A stretch of DNA of 64,000 bases from Asaia prunellae JCM 25354. GTDB taxonomy: Bacteria > Pseudomonadota > Alphaproteobacteria > Acetobacterales > Acetobacteraceae. The notes under the pieces were generated by a model. The model made no database searches and had not been told where the DNA came from. It was given only the letters and a program-made list of their open reading frames with translations. The translations under genes and the position numbers were made by a program. The stretch lies in assembly GCF_000613885.1 (NCBI RefSeq), contig NZ_BAJV01000002.1, positions 217,158 to 281,157 on the forward strand, in the 5' to 3' direction. This document shows positions 18,751 through 28,085 of the stretch, one piece after another. The stretch's first letter is position 1. Each line of letters starts with the position of its first letter.

Positions 18751-19689
18751 ATGTTTCAGGAGAAGCGGGTGAGCAGTAATCGACGTCCCCTCAAAGACGT
18801 GTTGATCGAGGTGGCTGCTATCCTGCAGGCGGCGGGTATTGCCTCTCCCCGTATGGAGGCCCGTCGTCTGGCCGGTTGGGCTATTGGCTGTGATGCTGCA
18901 GGTCTGCTTTCCCTTGATACATTGCCGCCTGAGGCGGAACCGCGTCTGGCTGGCGGCCTGGCGCAGAGATGCGCCAGACGCCCACTGGCCCTGATCGAAG
19001 GGAAAACCGGTTTCTGGTCGCTGACACTAATGGTTTCATCGGAGACGCTGATCCCCAGAGGTGACAGTGAAACCCTGATCGAGGCGCTTCTTTCCCTGCG
19101 ACCGGAACGGGACGCGATCGGATCGGTACTCGATCTCGGGACGGGAACCGGTTGCCTGCTTCTGGCAGCATTGAGTGAATATGATATGGCTTTCGGCGTA
19201 GGGGTCGAGCTTTCCCCCGATGCGGCACATCTTGCAAGCCTGAATGCGCGGCGCAATGGTCTGGCCGGGCGGAGTGCTTTTTTTTCGGGGAACTGGTTTT
19301 CGGCCTTGCGCGGGACTTTCGATGTGATTCTGAGCAATCCGCCTTATATCCGCGCGGCAGATCTTGCCGATCTCATGCCTGAGGTGCGTGATTATGAACC
19401 CGTCCGTGCTCTGGTGGGCGGGCAGGACGGGCTTGATGATTATCGGCGTCTTTTCGCTCAGGCCAAACCTTATCTTGCGCCTGATGGTATCATGATTTTC
19501 GAGATAGGGCAGGGACAGGAAAGGGAAGTCACTGCTCTTGCAGAGAGAGCAGGTTTTGTCATGACTGAGGCCAGGCTGATCTGGCCGGAATTGTCAGAGC
19601 GCTCTGTTTTGAAATTGCGACAACGTATTGACCCGTACAGGATCGAAAAACCATTGGCAGAGCGGAGTAAACTTGCTAGTCTGATCTGA
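18751..19689 (+). CDS. prmC: Release factor glutamine methyltransferase PrmC
   Basis: Methylates the Gln of the GGQ motif of RF1 and RF2. The SAM site VLDLGTGTGCLLLA and the catalytic NPPYI in VILSNPPYIRAADL are clear, as is the N-terminal helical domain (ARRLAGWAIGCD). The length of 312 residues is slightly above average. The start may be ATG 18751 or GTG 18769. Confidence 0.93.
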   Translation: MFQEKRVSSNRRPLKDVLIEVAAILQAAGIASPRMEARRLAGWAIGCDAAGLLSLDTLPPEAEPRLAGGLAQRCARRPLALIEGKTGFWSLTLMVSSETLIPRGDSETLIEALLSLRPERDAIGSVLDLGTGTGCLLLAALSEYDMAFGVGVELSPDAAHLASLNARRNGLAGRSAFFSGNWFSALRGTFDVILSNPPYIRAADLADLMPEVRDYEPVRALVGGQDGLDDYRRLFAQAKPYLAPDGIMIFEIGQGQEREVTALAERAGFVMTEARLIWPELSERSVLKLRQRIDPYRIEKPLAERSKLASLI

Positions 19690-19902
19690 ACGGCTTGTTG
19701 CGGTCATTGATGGACACATCAACACGGCAAGACGTCTTCCGCGTTTTCGCAATGATCATGTTGATCAAGCTGAGCGGAGTCATGGCCTGATCCTGTTATC
19801 CGGCCGATCAGATACAAACCAAGGGTCATTCATTCCCTGCAATCGCTCGGTTCTCGCTCAATGCGGATAGGGATTGCGAATAAGAAAGTGCTACGCGAAT
19901 CC

Positions 19903-20310
19903 ATGAACATGAAACGTATGAGAAGCCGTCATCATCGCCCGAGCGGTGGCGGATCGCGTCACTCCAATGGTCAGACGCCTCTGAATCGCAACCATGTCTT
20001 CGATAGCAATGGTCCGGACATGCGTGTGCGTGGTACGGCCCAGCAGCTTTTTGAAAAATATCTGCAGCTTGGTCGTGATGCAACGGGTACCGGCGATCGT
20101 ATTCTTGCTGAAGCGTATTTCCAGCATGCGGAACATTATTTCCGTATTCTGAACGCGATGACACAGGCTGCGCAACAGAGTCAGATGGAACGACAGGAAC
20201 GTCACCAGCAGCGTGCCCGTGCCCAGCAGGATCATGATGATCGCCGTCAGGGTGAAGAGGCAACCGCAGAAAGCGACAGTGACGAACAGGTTGAGGAAAC
20301 CACAGAGTAA
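19903..20310 (+). CDS. DUF4167 domain protein
   Basis: About 135 residues with a basic N-terminus (MKRMRSRHHRP) and the conserved DUF4167 core, GNGPD-like NGPDMRVRGTAQQLFEKY then RDATGTGDRILAEAYFQHAEHYFR. The end is a Gln/Asp/Glu-rich tail. The family is common in Alphaproteobacteria, often next to prmC, and may bind nucleic acid given its charge, but its function is unknown. An upstream ATG at 19861 would add 14 residues. The ATG at 19903 fits the family better. Confidence 0.82.
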   Translation: MNMKRMRSRHHRPSGGGSRHSNGQTPLNRNHVFDSNGPDMRVRGTAQQLFEKYLQLGRDATGTGDRILAEAYFQHAEHYFRILNAMTQAAQQSQMERQERHQQRARAQQDHDDRRQGEEATAESDSDEQVEETTE

Positions 20311-20328
20311 ACGGCTTACCTTTCTTCC

Positions 20329-21198
20329 CTAGAACAGGCCCTTGAAACGTTCCGGCAAGGGCCAGAGTCTGTTTCCGGACAAAGTAAGATCTATAGGATA
20401 GGGCTCGTTTGCCCGTTCTCTCCCCTCCCTGACGATACGGTCACGCCATGTCTTCATGAGGGGGTCATCCTCGTTCAGCGTTGCCTTCTCATAATCCAGT
20501 CCGGCCATGGCTGACAGCATATGTTGCCAGGCTTCGTCGGTCATGCGTTGATGACTGCCTGCTTCGGCGCTGCACCAGGCCTGCCCGCGTGTACGTGCCA
20601 GCCTCGCAAGACCCTGCCTCAGATCGCAATAGCGCAGGTGGATCAGGAGCAGGGCAGGGTCAGGATTGGGGAGAAACTCTTTCACGCTATGAAAACCCGG
20701 TGACCAGGTTACAGTTGAGCGTATAAGGCAGGGCTTGCACATGGCTGCCGAGAAACGCAGGAGATGTCTCTGTAACGAGAGGGGCAGGCTGAAATCCAGG
20801 TCCGGTTCCTGACTGGCGTTATGCAGCAGATCAAATCCTGTCGCGGTCACGCAGGGAAGATTGCGTGCCTCAGACAATGTGCTCAGTGAGGAAAAACAGT
20901 CCGGATCTGCAATCAGGAGTTCGTCCACATCGCAATAGAGAACTGCTTCGTACCATTCGAGCAGTCCCGAGCAGATATTGCCTATCGCACGGGCACGTCG
21001 CTCGTCGTCCTGTGGTGAGCGCGGGATACGCAGGCGATTGCACGAAAGTCTTTCCGTGGAGCCATCATCCGATCCATGATCGATGACATAGCAGCATTCG
21101 GCGCCGAGTATGCCGGTATAGTGACGTAACCAGACCGGCAGAAAGACCGGCTCGTTATAAACCATCGTGACGGCGGCAAGAGGCGCTTTCATGAGCAT
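20329..21198 (-). CDS. Glycosyltransferase family 2-type protein
   Basis: A 289-residue GT-A fold enzyme of the Glyco_tranf_2_4 type, which handles nucleotide sugars. The start AAVTMVYNEPVFLPVWLRHY is the usual first strand and loop, and CDVDELLIAD carries the metal-binding Asp residues. The C-terminal part has SVTWSPGFHSVKEF-like aromatic segments. The acceptor is unknown. It stands alone, converging with DUF4167 and backing onto tRNA-Met. Confidence 0.8.
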   Translation of the reverse strand: MLMKAPLAAVTMVYNEPVFLPVWLRHYTGILGAECCYVIDHGSDDGSTERLSCNRLRIPRSPQDDERRARAIGNICSGLLEWYEAVLYCDVDELLIADPDCFSSLSTLSEARNLPCVTATGFDLLHNASQEPDLDFSLPLSLQRHLLRFSAAMCKPCLIRSTVTWSPGFHSVKEFLPNPDPALLLIHLRYCDLRQGLARLARTRGQAWCSAEAGSHQRMTDEAWQHMLSAMAGLDYEKATLNEDDPLMKTWRDRIVREGRERANEPYPIDLTLSGNRLWPLPERFKGLF

Positions 21199-21249
21199 TT
21201 CTTGCCTGAGTACGAAAGCACTGTCTATCGGGGGAGATTTCCGGTCGGA

Positions 21250-21324
21250 TGGTAGCGGCGGACGGATTTGAACCGCCGACCAAGGGATTATGATTCCCCT
21301 GCTCTACCGCTGAGCTACGCCGCC
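21250..21324 (-). tRNA. tRNA-Met (CAT)
   Basis: A 75-base cloverleaf. The acceptor stem GGCGGCG pairs with CGCCGCT, which includes one wobble. The anticodon loop is ATCATAA with anticodon CAT, and the T arm contains GTTCAAATC. The overall pattern matches elongator methionine tRNA of Alphaproteobacteria, although a CAT anticodon could also belong to tRNA-Ile2. CCA is encoded. Confidence 0.9.
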
Positions 21325-21334
21325 ATCGCGACCG

Positions 21335-22720
21335 GTGGGCGTGGAATTAGAAGGGTTGAGCGCATGTGTCAACACTCTGCCGGGAGGTTTTTGCGCGAAC
21401 CCGTCTTTTGAGCCTTGGGCACTCTGTGGCATTGTACCAAGACAGAACGTCCTGTGCCTGACAGGGACAGCTCGATATGCCTCATCCCCCTCAAGGATCT
21501 GGATCTCAGATTTGAAGCAGCAGTTTCTAAGCTCCCTTTTTGCCTTCCGGTCATATTTCGATTGGCTTCCGGCTCAGCTTGTTTCCATTCTCATGCTTGT
21601 TGTGCTGGCAACTGTTGCCTTTTATGCCAGCAAGCTCGTTTCGGTGATCATTCTGCGCATATTCGGCAATCGCGAAGATGCGGTTCTGCGCAAGATCATT
21701 CTGGCAATGCGTCGTCCCATGCGTGTCATGGTCGTGCTTGCCGTGCTGCTTTCCGCATTACCTGCGGCTTCAGGCTTCACATGGGAGACAACGCAGCTCC
21801 TGCAGAAGCTTTTGCTGTTCATCGGTATTCTCATGATTGGATATGCGGGCATCGTTGCGTTCCGTATCATGACTGAAGCCTATCTCCAGCGTATCACCTC
21901 CCGTGATCATTCCGATGACATCATGATCAGGACGCATCAGACCCAGATCAGGGTATTGAGACGTCTGACGGAAATCCTGGTGGCGATTGTCACGGTTGCA
22001 ACGGCTCTCATGACTTTTGATTCCGTCCGGCAATATGGCGTTTCGCTTTTTGCTTCTGCGGGTGCCGCGTCGCTTATTGTAGGTCTGTCGGCACGGGGAT
22101 TGCTGACAAATCTTCTGGCCGGGGTGCAGATCGCCATTACGCAACCGATTCGTATGGAAGATCTGATTATCATCAATGGTGACTGGGCCTGGGTTGAGGA
22201 AATTACATCAACCTATGTCGTCCTGCGTGTCTGGGACTGGAGGCGCCATATCGTCCCGATTTCCTACTTTCTGGAAAACCGCTTCGAGAACTGGACGCAT
22301 AGCTCTGCGGCGATCATTGGCGTGGTTTTTCTTTATGTCGATTATGAAGCGCCGATTGATAAGATACGGGGCTATCTGAATGAGATCATCAAGACCTGCC
22401 CGTTATGGGATGGGAAGGTGTTCGATTGTCAGATTGCAGATTGTGATGCCCATACGCTCAAGGTCCGTGTGATTGCCAGCGCGCGCAATGCTCTGCAAAG
22501 CTGGGATCTTCGATGTGATATACGAGAAAAGATCATTTTGCGCATGCGTGAGGAATGTCCTGAGGCATTGCCGCGATCACGCTTTGCCATGGTTCCTCCG
22601 CGGCCGGGTGAAGAGGCGTGGCCCTCTGCAGAAGCGATCTCTCCGGAGATCGACCGCCCACCGCCGGGCTCCTATATGGGCCCGGGAAGTGTCATGCCTA
22701 AGGGAGGCGCAGATCTCTGA
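21335..22720 (+). CDS. MscS family mechanosensitive channel
   Basis: An inner-membrane channel of the small-conductance mechanosensitive family. Several hydrophobic helices precede the pore helix (GAASLIVGLSARGLLTNLLAGVQI), followed by the MscS beta domain (ITQPIRMEDLIIINGDWAWVEEI). The open frame begins at a GTG right beside tRNA-Met, but its first 59 residues do not look like the family. A TTG at 21512 or another nearby codon is a more believable start. The C-terminal tail is Pro-rich. Confidence 0.85.
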   Translation: MGVELEGLSACVNTLPGGFCANPSFEPWALCGIVPRQNVLCLTGTARYASSPSRIWISDLKQQFLSSLFAFRSYFDWLPAQLVSILMLVVLATVAFYASKLVSVIILRIFGNREDAVLRKIILAMRRPMRVMVVLAVLLSALPAASGFTWETTQLLQKLLLFIGILMIGYAGIVAFRIMTEAYLQRITSRDHSDDIMIRTHQTQIRVLRRLTEILVAIVTVATALMTFDSVRQYGVSLFASAGAASLIVGLSARGLLTNLLAGVQIAITQPIRMEDLIIINGDWAWVEEITSTYVVLRVWDWRRHIVPISYFLENRFENWTHSSAAIIGVVFLYVDYEAPIDKIRGYLNEIIKTCPLWDGKVFDCQIADCDAHTLKVRVIASARNALQSWDLRCDIREKIILRMREECPEALPRSRFAMVPPRPGEEAWPSAEAISPEIDRPPPGSYMGPGSVMPKGGADL

Positions 22721-23015
22721 GAAAAAGAAGGCGCGTGAAAATCTTGAGGCTGTGCCAGTGTAGTTCGAAAATCGTCATTGGTCTTATCTCCCGGAATGAA
22801 GAGATACGCTGAACGTGGCAGCTGGATGGCAATTATTTCACGAAAACGTCATATTTTTTGACGATATCATTCCAGCCAATCGCCCCAATTCTGAAATAAT
22901 TTCCTGATTTCAGCGGCTTGAGCATTCAGGGCAACGCGGCCTGCTGTTCATTTATCGTTAATCTGCTCATCTGTTTCAGGTGGCATCACCGGATCGATAT
23001 CCAAGGAAAACCGAT
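22721..23015. other. Intergenic stretch with an inverted repeat
   Basis: No gene is visible in this stretch of nearly 300 bases. An inverted repeat CGTCA-TATTTTT-TGACG lies near 22845-22862 and could be part of a regulatory site for the gene at 23016. This is only a pattern observation. Confidence 0.3.
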
Positions 23016-23303
23016 ATGACCACATATCTCGTCGTCTACGAGAAGAACGAAGCTCAGTCCTACGAGGCTATCGAACAGAAGCTATCGGGTTTCAGCGAGA
23101 GCTTTCATGAGATTGATAATTTCTGGATCATCACATCCAGCCTGATCATTTCCGATCTGCGTGATGTTCTGGCCAAGCTTCTCCCTGAAGGCACGAAGCT
23201 GATGGTGATGAAATATGTGCCTCATAATGCCATGGAGATGGGAGCTGCAGCCTGGCAGGGTTTTTCCCTTTCTCATGAAGGCTGGCTTGCTGGTCGTCTG
23301 TAA
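23016..23303 (+). CDS. Small protein resembling the SinR/Cas2-like ferredoxin fold
   Basis: A 95-residue protein of no family I can name with certainty. The layout is MTTYLVVYEKNEAQSYEAIE, then a helix, FWIITSSLIISDLRDVL, and a final KLMVMKY strand. This beta-alpha-beta-beta-alpha-beta order with a conserved Trp in the middle resembles SinR-like proteins, which share the Cas2/ferredoxin-like fold. No cas genes or repeat array are nearby, so a CRISPR role is not suggested. It stands alone. The ATG at 23016 is preferred over one 12 codons upstream. Confidence 0.5.
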   Translation: MTTYLVVYEKNEAQSYEAIEQKLSGFSESFHEIDNFWIITSSLIISDLRDVLAKLLPEGTKLMVMKYVPHNAMEMGAAAWQGFSLSHEGWLAGRL

Positions 23304-23307
23304 AAGA

Positions 23308-23358
23308 CGGGGAAGGGATCGGATACCCCGCCATCAGAGGGTCTGTTACTGTGGCGGG
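23308..23358 (-). terminator. Overlapping hairpins between convergent genes; terminator for the phosphotransacetylase gene
   Basis: On the minus strand a CGGGG/CCCCG stem (23308-23330) is followed by TCTTTTAC, a plausible intrinsic terminator. A second stem CCCGCCA/TGGCGGG (23327-23358) shares bases with the first, so the two are mutually exclusive. Confidence 0.5.
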
Positions 23359-23369
23359 ATACGAATCCG

Positions 23370-24353
23370 TCAGTTTTGTTTCTGGTCTTCGAGGTAACGT
23401 GCATAGAGGGCACCAATAGCTGCCGAAGCCAGACGGGCCGTTGCATCATCAGCACGGCTGGTAAGCAGCACCGGGACTTTTGCCCCCATGACAATGCCAG
23501 AAGTGGCAGCCTTGCCAAGAAAGGCCAGTGTCTTGACCAGGATATTGCCTGATTCCAGGTCGGGAGCAATCAGCACCTGGGCGCGTCCGGCAACAGCAGA
23601 TTCCACGCCTTTGATTTTGGCTGAGTCCAGGCTCACGGCAACGTCCATGGCAAGAGGGCCATCAAGCATGCCGCCTGTGATTTCCTTGCGATCAGCCATC
23701 TTGCACAAGCTGGCAGCATCCAGCGTACCCTGGATTTTGACATTGATCGTCTCGACTGCCGAAAGCAGGGCAACACGCGGCGTACCAAGGCCGAGCGCAT
23801 GATGCAGGTCGATGGTATTCTGTACAATGTCCCGTTTTGTGATGAGATCAGGGGCTATATTGATTGCAGCATCCGAGATCAGCAGCAGATCGGGATAATC
23901 AGGTACGGCAAGGCAGAAGACGTGGCTCATGCGACGTTTTGTGCGCAGGCCGCTCTCCTGCCTGATAATGCCTGCCATGAAAGTATCGGTATGAAGGCTT
24001 CCCTTCGAGATACCTGAAGCCTCTCCCTCGTGCACAAGGGTAACAGCGTGTTTTACTGCAGCCTCGGGTGTCGCCACGGAGTCAATACGCATTCCGCTTA
24101 TGTCGAGCTTTGACTCAACCGCTGTTTTCTCAATGGTCTCGCGATCACCGATCAGTATGGGAAGAATGATGCCATGGCGTGCAGCTTCCACAGCGCCACC
24201 AAGGGCATGGCTGCTGCAGGGCCAGACAATGGCATAAGGTACAGGCCCCAACCGGGACGCTTTTGCGACGAGAGCGCGCATCAGGTCATGCTGTTCGGGG
24301 AAAACGGATGCGAGATCATCTGTCGTTGCAGGTGAGGGAGCAGAAGAAGCCAT
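23370..24353 (-). CDS. pta: Phosphate acetyl/butyryltransferase family enzyme
   Basis: A PTA/PTB-fold transferase that exchanges phosphate and CoA on an acyl group (acetyl-CoA to acetyl phosphate in the usual case). The conserved run SKGSLHTDTFMAGIIRQESGLR and MSHVFCLAVPDYPDLLLISDAAIN identify the family, as does ITGGMLDGPLAMDVA. With 327 residues it lacks the long N-terminal domains of large Pta proteins. No acetate kinase gene is adjacent. The start is set at ATG 24353, and an in-frame ATG at 24404 is possible. Confidence 0.87.
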   Translation of the reverse strand: MASSAPSPATTDDLASVFPEQHDLMRALVAKASRLGPVPYAIVWPCSSHALGGAVEAARHGIILPILIGDRETIEKTAVESKLDISGMRIDSVATPEAAVKHAVTLVHEGEASGISKGSLHTDTFMAGIIRQESGLRTKRRMSHVFCLAVPDYPDLLLISDAAINIAPDLITKRDIVQNTIDLHHALGLGTPRVALLSAVETINVKIQGTLDAASLCKMADRKEITGGMLDGPLAMDVAVSLDSAKIKGVESAVAGRAQVLIAPDLESGNILVKTLAFLGKAATSGIVMGAKVPVLLTSRADDATARLASAAIGALYARYLEDQKQN

Positions 24354-24404
24354 GGGGCATGTATCTCCGGTTTTGAAACATCCTCCCCCAGGCAGCACCG
24401 TCAT

Positions 24405-24757
24405 GCAATGAAGGACGCTTGCCGCAAAGAGGGCAGAACACGGCAGAGATCAGGGGCTACCCTTGTCGCCTTCACCTGACCTTGGGTCGCGGACAGATCT
24501 GTCATCCATTACCGGAGTGTGACCTGATGCTTGTGCCTTGGTTCTGGCGTAAGCGGTGTTCTGCGGAATGCAGCATAACAGAAGGTCGTATCAGGCAGAC
24601 GATCAGCTTTTCTTGAGCGTCATGGCCTGTGGAGTATCGGTAAGAGACAGAGTTCCAAGGGAAGGTTCTGCGTCATGCCAGAAGACGATCGATAGGTATT
24701 TCCAGTCAGGAAACTTGTAACGATCGACAAAAAGAATGGGGATTTCTACGGACCGGA
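24405..24757. other. Gap of about 350 bases with no clear gene
   Basis: Nothing here is supported as a gene. On the minus strand 24603-24760 stays open directly downstream of tRNA-Val and reads as a protein-like tail (VDRYKFPDWKYLSIVFWHD). It has no start of its own and would have to run through the tRNA. It may be a gene remnant. Confidence 0.3.
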
Positions 24758-24832
24758 TGGTGGGCGCAACAGGGATTGAACCTGTGACCCCTACCATGTC
24801 AAGGTAGTGCTCTACCGCTGAGCTATGCGCCC
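24758..24832 (-). tRNA. tRNA-Val (GAC)
   Basis: A 75-base cloverleaf with acceptor GGGCGCA paired to TGCGCCC, an anticodon stem CTACC/GGTAG with loop TTGACAT giving anticodon GAC, and a T arm with GGTTCAATC. CCA is encoded. Confidence 0.95.
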
Positions 24833-24917
24833 ATCCGGTCCGTGAGCGGCGTTTTAGCGGGCGTTGACGTGGCTGGCAAGATGGGTTCTCTGAAAAAGTC
24901 ACCAAACCGGAAAAAAA

Positions 24918-25811
24918 ATGAATTTAGGCGCTCCGGCGGAGCCAGAGCTCTGTCTTTCAAAGAATTTTTTACTGCACGACGTTCCTGAACCGGTCGCACC
25001 GCTCGTTCTTGCATCCCCTCATTCAGGCCGATCCTATCCGGAGGCGTTTCTCAAGCAATCCCGTCTGGATATGATTTCCCTGCGCAGCAGCGAGGACGCC
25101 TATGTTGACCGGTTGTTCGAGGCTGCGCCTGCTTTGGGAGTGCCTCTGCTGTGTGCAGATTTCCCGCGTTCCTATTGCGATGTGAACCGGTACGCTTGGG
25201 AGCTCGATCAGGGGATGTTTCGCGAGCGGCTGCCTGAGGGGAGCCAGACCAATACCGTCAAGGTACGCAACGGGCTGGGCATGATCGCGCGCATTGCCGG
25301 GTCAGGGCGTGGTATCTATCGCCATCAACTGCCTGTCTCTGAAGCGCGGAACCGCATCGCCTCGTGCTGGCTGCCCTATCACGAGGCACTTCAGGCAATG
25401 ATCGACCGGTGCAAGGCGCGCTTCGGGGTTTGTCTCTTCATCGATCTGCATTCGATGCCGAGTCTGCCTCATATGCGTTTACCTGATATTGTACTGGGTG
25501 ATCTGCATGGCAAAAGCTGTGCCCGACCAGTGGTCGACAGGGTAGCTGCCTGCCTTATGGCGCAATATTTTTCGGTCGGGCGTAATCGTCCCTATGCCGG
25601 GGGATACATCACCTCTCGTCACGGGGCGCCATCAGAGAATGTCCATGTCATCCAGATGGAAATTGGTCGTGGCCTCTATCTTGATGAACAGGCGGTCAAA
25701 CTATCGGCAGGTTTCCCGGCGCTGCAGAAACGTTGTGAATCGTTTTTACTCGAGGCAATCGGTGTGGCTCGTGCGTTGGTGCCTGATGGGGCGGGGTTTT
25801 CCCCTCGCTAG
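24918..25811 (+). CDS. N-formylglutamate amidohydrolase family protein
   Basis: A 297-residue zinc hydrolase of the N-formylglutamate deformylase family, which releases formate and glutamate late in histidine breakdown. Family marks are LVLASPHSGRSYP near the start, DFPRSYCDVNR, then LFIDLHSMPS and VHVIQMEIGRGLYLDE. No hut genes are nearby, so it may act on another N-formyl or amide substrate. Confidence 0.85.
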   Translation: MNLGAPAEPELCLSKNFLLHDVPEPVAPLVLASPHSGRSYPEAFLKQSRLDMISLRSSEDAYVDRLFEAAPALGVPLLCADFPRSYCDVNRYAWELDQGMFRERLPEGSQTNTVKVRNGLGMIARIAGSGRGIYRHQLPVSEARNRIASCWLPYHEALQAMIDRCKARFGVCLFIDLHSMPSLPHMRLPDIVLGDLHGKSCARPVVDRVAACLMAQYFSVGRNRPYAGGYITSRHGAPSENVHVIQMEIGRGLYLDEQAVKLSAGFPALQKRCESFLLEAIGVARALVPDGAGFSPR

Positions 25812-25977
25812 AGCGGGGGTACGATCCAATTCCACGATCAACTCCGGCTGAGTGCACGGTTAAGGGACTCGATTGATGCCCCCAAGCTGTGTTTCAAAGA
25901 GGCCCGTTTCTCGTGGTCGGCCCCCGCTTGGCTTCGACGAATAAATTGGTGTCTAACCAGACTGGAAGATTTGCCTC

Positions 25978-27456
25978 ATGACCCAGACTTCAGAAGAGCG
26001 CCCGGATATCGTCCTGATCGGTGCCGGTGTCATGAGTGCCAGCTTTGCTGCACTTATTCGTCGTCTGGACCCGGACCTGTCTCTAAATGTGTACGAAACG
26101 CTCGATTCCTGCGCCAGAGAGAGTTCTGAAGCCTGGAATAATGCCGGTACTGGCCATGCGGCCTATTGCGAGCTGAATTATACTACAAAACGCAAGGATG
26201 GCAGCATCGACATCGCCAAGGCGCTGGATGTGAACACCGAGTTTGATTTGTCACGTCAGCTCTGGACCCATCTTGCTGAGTCGGGCTGGATCGAGAATCC
26301 GTCCTCCTTCATTCGGACCTGTCCTCATGTAAGCTTTGTGCGGGGTGAGGAGAATGTGGCGTTTCTGCGCGCGCGCTATGAAGCAATGGCACGTCACCAC
26401 TGTTTCGACACCATGAGCTACACTGAAGATCCTCATGTCATCGCAGAATGGGCACCGCTCATGATGGCACGCCGTAAACCCGGTGAACATCTGGCGGCAA
26501 CGCGTGTGACGGCAGGGACAGACGTCGATTTCGGTACATTGACGCGTCTGCTTTTCTCCCGGCTGCGTCAGGAGAAGGGGGTCAGCATTCACTATCGTCA
26601 CAAGGTGACGGCACTCACACGTGAATCCGGCGGTCGCTGGAGGGTAACCGTGCAGAACACAGAGACAGGCGAAACAAAAAATGTCTCTGCCGGATTTGTT
26701 TTTGTCGGAGCAGGGGGTGCTGCGCTTGATCTTCTCAAGCGCGCCGATTTGCCCGAAGCCCATGGTTATGCCGGTTTCCCGGTGAGCGGGCTTTTTCTGC
26801 ATGCGGATAATCTCGATCTCTGTCAGCGGCACACAGCCAAGGTTTATGGCAAGGCAGCTGTCGGTTCGCCTCCCATGTCGGTGCCACATCTCGATACGCG
26901 CGTGATCGGGGGAAGGCCCTATCTGCTTTTTGGCCCCTATGCGGGTTTCACTACCAAGTTTCTGAAGTCCGGCAGATGGACCGATCTGCCGCGTTCGATT
27001 ACGCGCGATAATGTCAAGGCGATGTTCGATGTCATGGTCGATAATCGCGATCTCGTCCGTTATCTGGTCGGGCAGGTAGTGCAAAAACCTTCCTCCCGTT
27101 TTGCCGCACTCAGGGAATTCTATCCGGCGGCCCGTCAGCATGACTGGCGCGTTGCCGTTGCCGGGCAGCGTGTCCAGATCATCAAGACCGAGAACGGGCG
27201 TGGTACACTCAAATTCGGTACAGAGGTTCTGACAACGCAGGATCGTAGTCTTGCGGCCGTTCTTGGAGCGTCGCCAGGTGCCTCCATCGCCGCTTCGGTT
27301 GCATTGCAGGTGGTGTGCAGGAATTTTGCTCATCGTCTTCCTGAATGGCAGGAGCGGCTTAAGGAAATCATTCCCAGCTACGGGATCGATCTGCGTCAGG
27401 ACGAGGCGACATGCCGCGCCATCAGGGCGAGGACGGGTGAGGCCCTCGGGATCTGA
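25978..27456 (+). CDS. mqo: Malate:quinone oxidoreductase
   Basis: A membrane-associated FAD enzyme that oxidises malate to oxaloacetate and passes electrons to ubiquinone. The N-terminal dinucleotide fold DIVLIGAGVMSASFAALIRR and the Mqo-specific SEAWNNAGTGHAAYCELNYT are clear. The length of 492 residues is normal. Mqo often replaces or supports NAD-linked malate dehydrogenase in acetic acid bacteria. Confidence 0.96.
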   Translation: MTQTSEERPDIVLIGAGVMSASFAALIRRLDPDLSLNVYETLDSCARESSEAWNNAGTGHAAYCELNYTTKRKDGSIDIAKALDVNTEFDLSRQLWTHLAESGWIENPSSFIRTCPHVSFVRGEENVAFLRARYEAMARHHCFDTMSYTEDPHVIAEWAPLMMARRKPGEHLAATRVTAGTDVDFGTLTRLLFSRLRQEKGVSIHYRHKVTALTRESGGRWRVTVQNTETGETKNVSAGFVFVGAGGAALDLLKRADLPEAHGYAGFPVSGLFLHADNLDLCQRHTAKVYGKAAVGSPPMSVPHLDTRVIGGRPYLLFGPYAGFTTKFLKSGRWTDLPRSITRDNVKAMFDVMVDNRDLVRYLVGQVVQKPSSRFAALREFYPAARQHDWRVAVAGQRVQIIKTENGRGTLKFGTEVLTTQDRSLAAVLGASPGASIAASVALQVVCRNFAHRLPEWQERLKEIIPSYGIDLRQDEATCRAIRARTGEALGI

Positions 27457-27479
27457 GCTCGATCCGCTTCCCATTTCTC

Positions 27480-27507
27480 CACGGTAATGCCGGGCGCAAT
27501 TGCCGTG
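27480..27507. terminator. Hairpin between convergent mqo and ruvX
   Basis: A nine-pair stem CACGGTAAT against ATTGCCGTG with one wobble and a ten-base loop, placed between two converging genes. There is no T run on either side, so the terminator role is inferred from position. Confidence 0.35.
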
Positions 27508-27534
27508 AGAAAAGATTCTGGTCGCCTTGACCGA

Positions 27535-28011
27535 TTATATTGTTTGCCGTGATGCGGTGGCGTCGAGCCAGGACTGCAGCGTGTAGGCGGCAGCCATTTT
27601 ATCGACGACTTCGGCCCGTCGTTTGCGGGTCATATCGGCTTCCTGAATCAGAAAACGGTTCACGGCGCTCGATGAAAGGCGCTCGTCCCAGCAGCAGGCG
27701 GGCAGATCAAGCCGGTTGGAAAGTTCTGTCATCCAGTCCTGCGCAGCGCGGGCAGCCGGCCCGAAGGAACCGTCGAGCGAGAGCGGTAATCCGCAGATAA
27801 GACCGCCAATATCCTCCTTTTGTACGATCTTGCCGATCTCCTGTGCCGTTTCGCCGAATTTGCCGCGCCTGAGGCTCTTATAGGGCGAGGCCAGCATGAG
27901 CGTGACGTCGCTCAGGGCAAGGCCAATCGTCTTCTGACCGGGGTCGAGCCCGAGAAGGCGGGAGCCAGGGGTGAGGGCGTCGCGCAGGGCGTATGGATTG
28001 AACAGAGTCAT
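27535..28011 (-). CDS. ruvX: RuvX/YqgF Holliday-junction resolvase-like nuclease
   Basis: An RNase H-fold nuclease linked to 16S rRNA 5' processing and to resolving DNA junctions. Motifs LLGLDPGQKTIGLALSD, GLPLSLDGS and WDERLSSSAV carry the acidic residues of the active site. The length of 158 residues is normal. It is divergent from gatC, with 74 bases between the starts. Confidence 0.93.
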   Translation of the reverse strand: MTLFNPYALRDALTPGSRLLGLDPGQKTIGLALSDVTLMLASPYKSLRRGKFGETAQEIGKIVQKEDIGGLICGLPLSLDGSFGPAARAAQDWMTELSNRLDLPACCWDERLSSSAVNRFLIQEADMTRKRRAEVVDKMAAAYTLQSWLDATASRQTI

Positions 28012-28085
28012 GGGAAGGCGTTATGATCTCGCTAAATTCTGGACCATCGGGATTATCCGCTCACTTTCAGGAAAGTCGATCCTTT

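Noticed and set aside
24603..24905. Minus-strand open frame running through tRNA-Val
   Set aside because: It spans a clear tRNA. Only the downstream part looks protein-like and it has no start.
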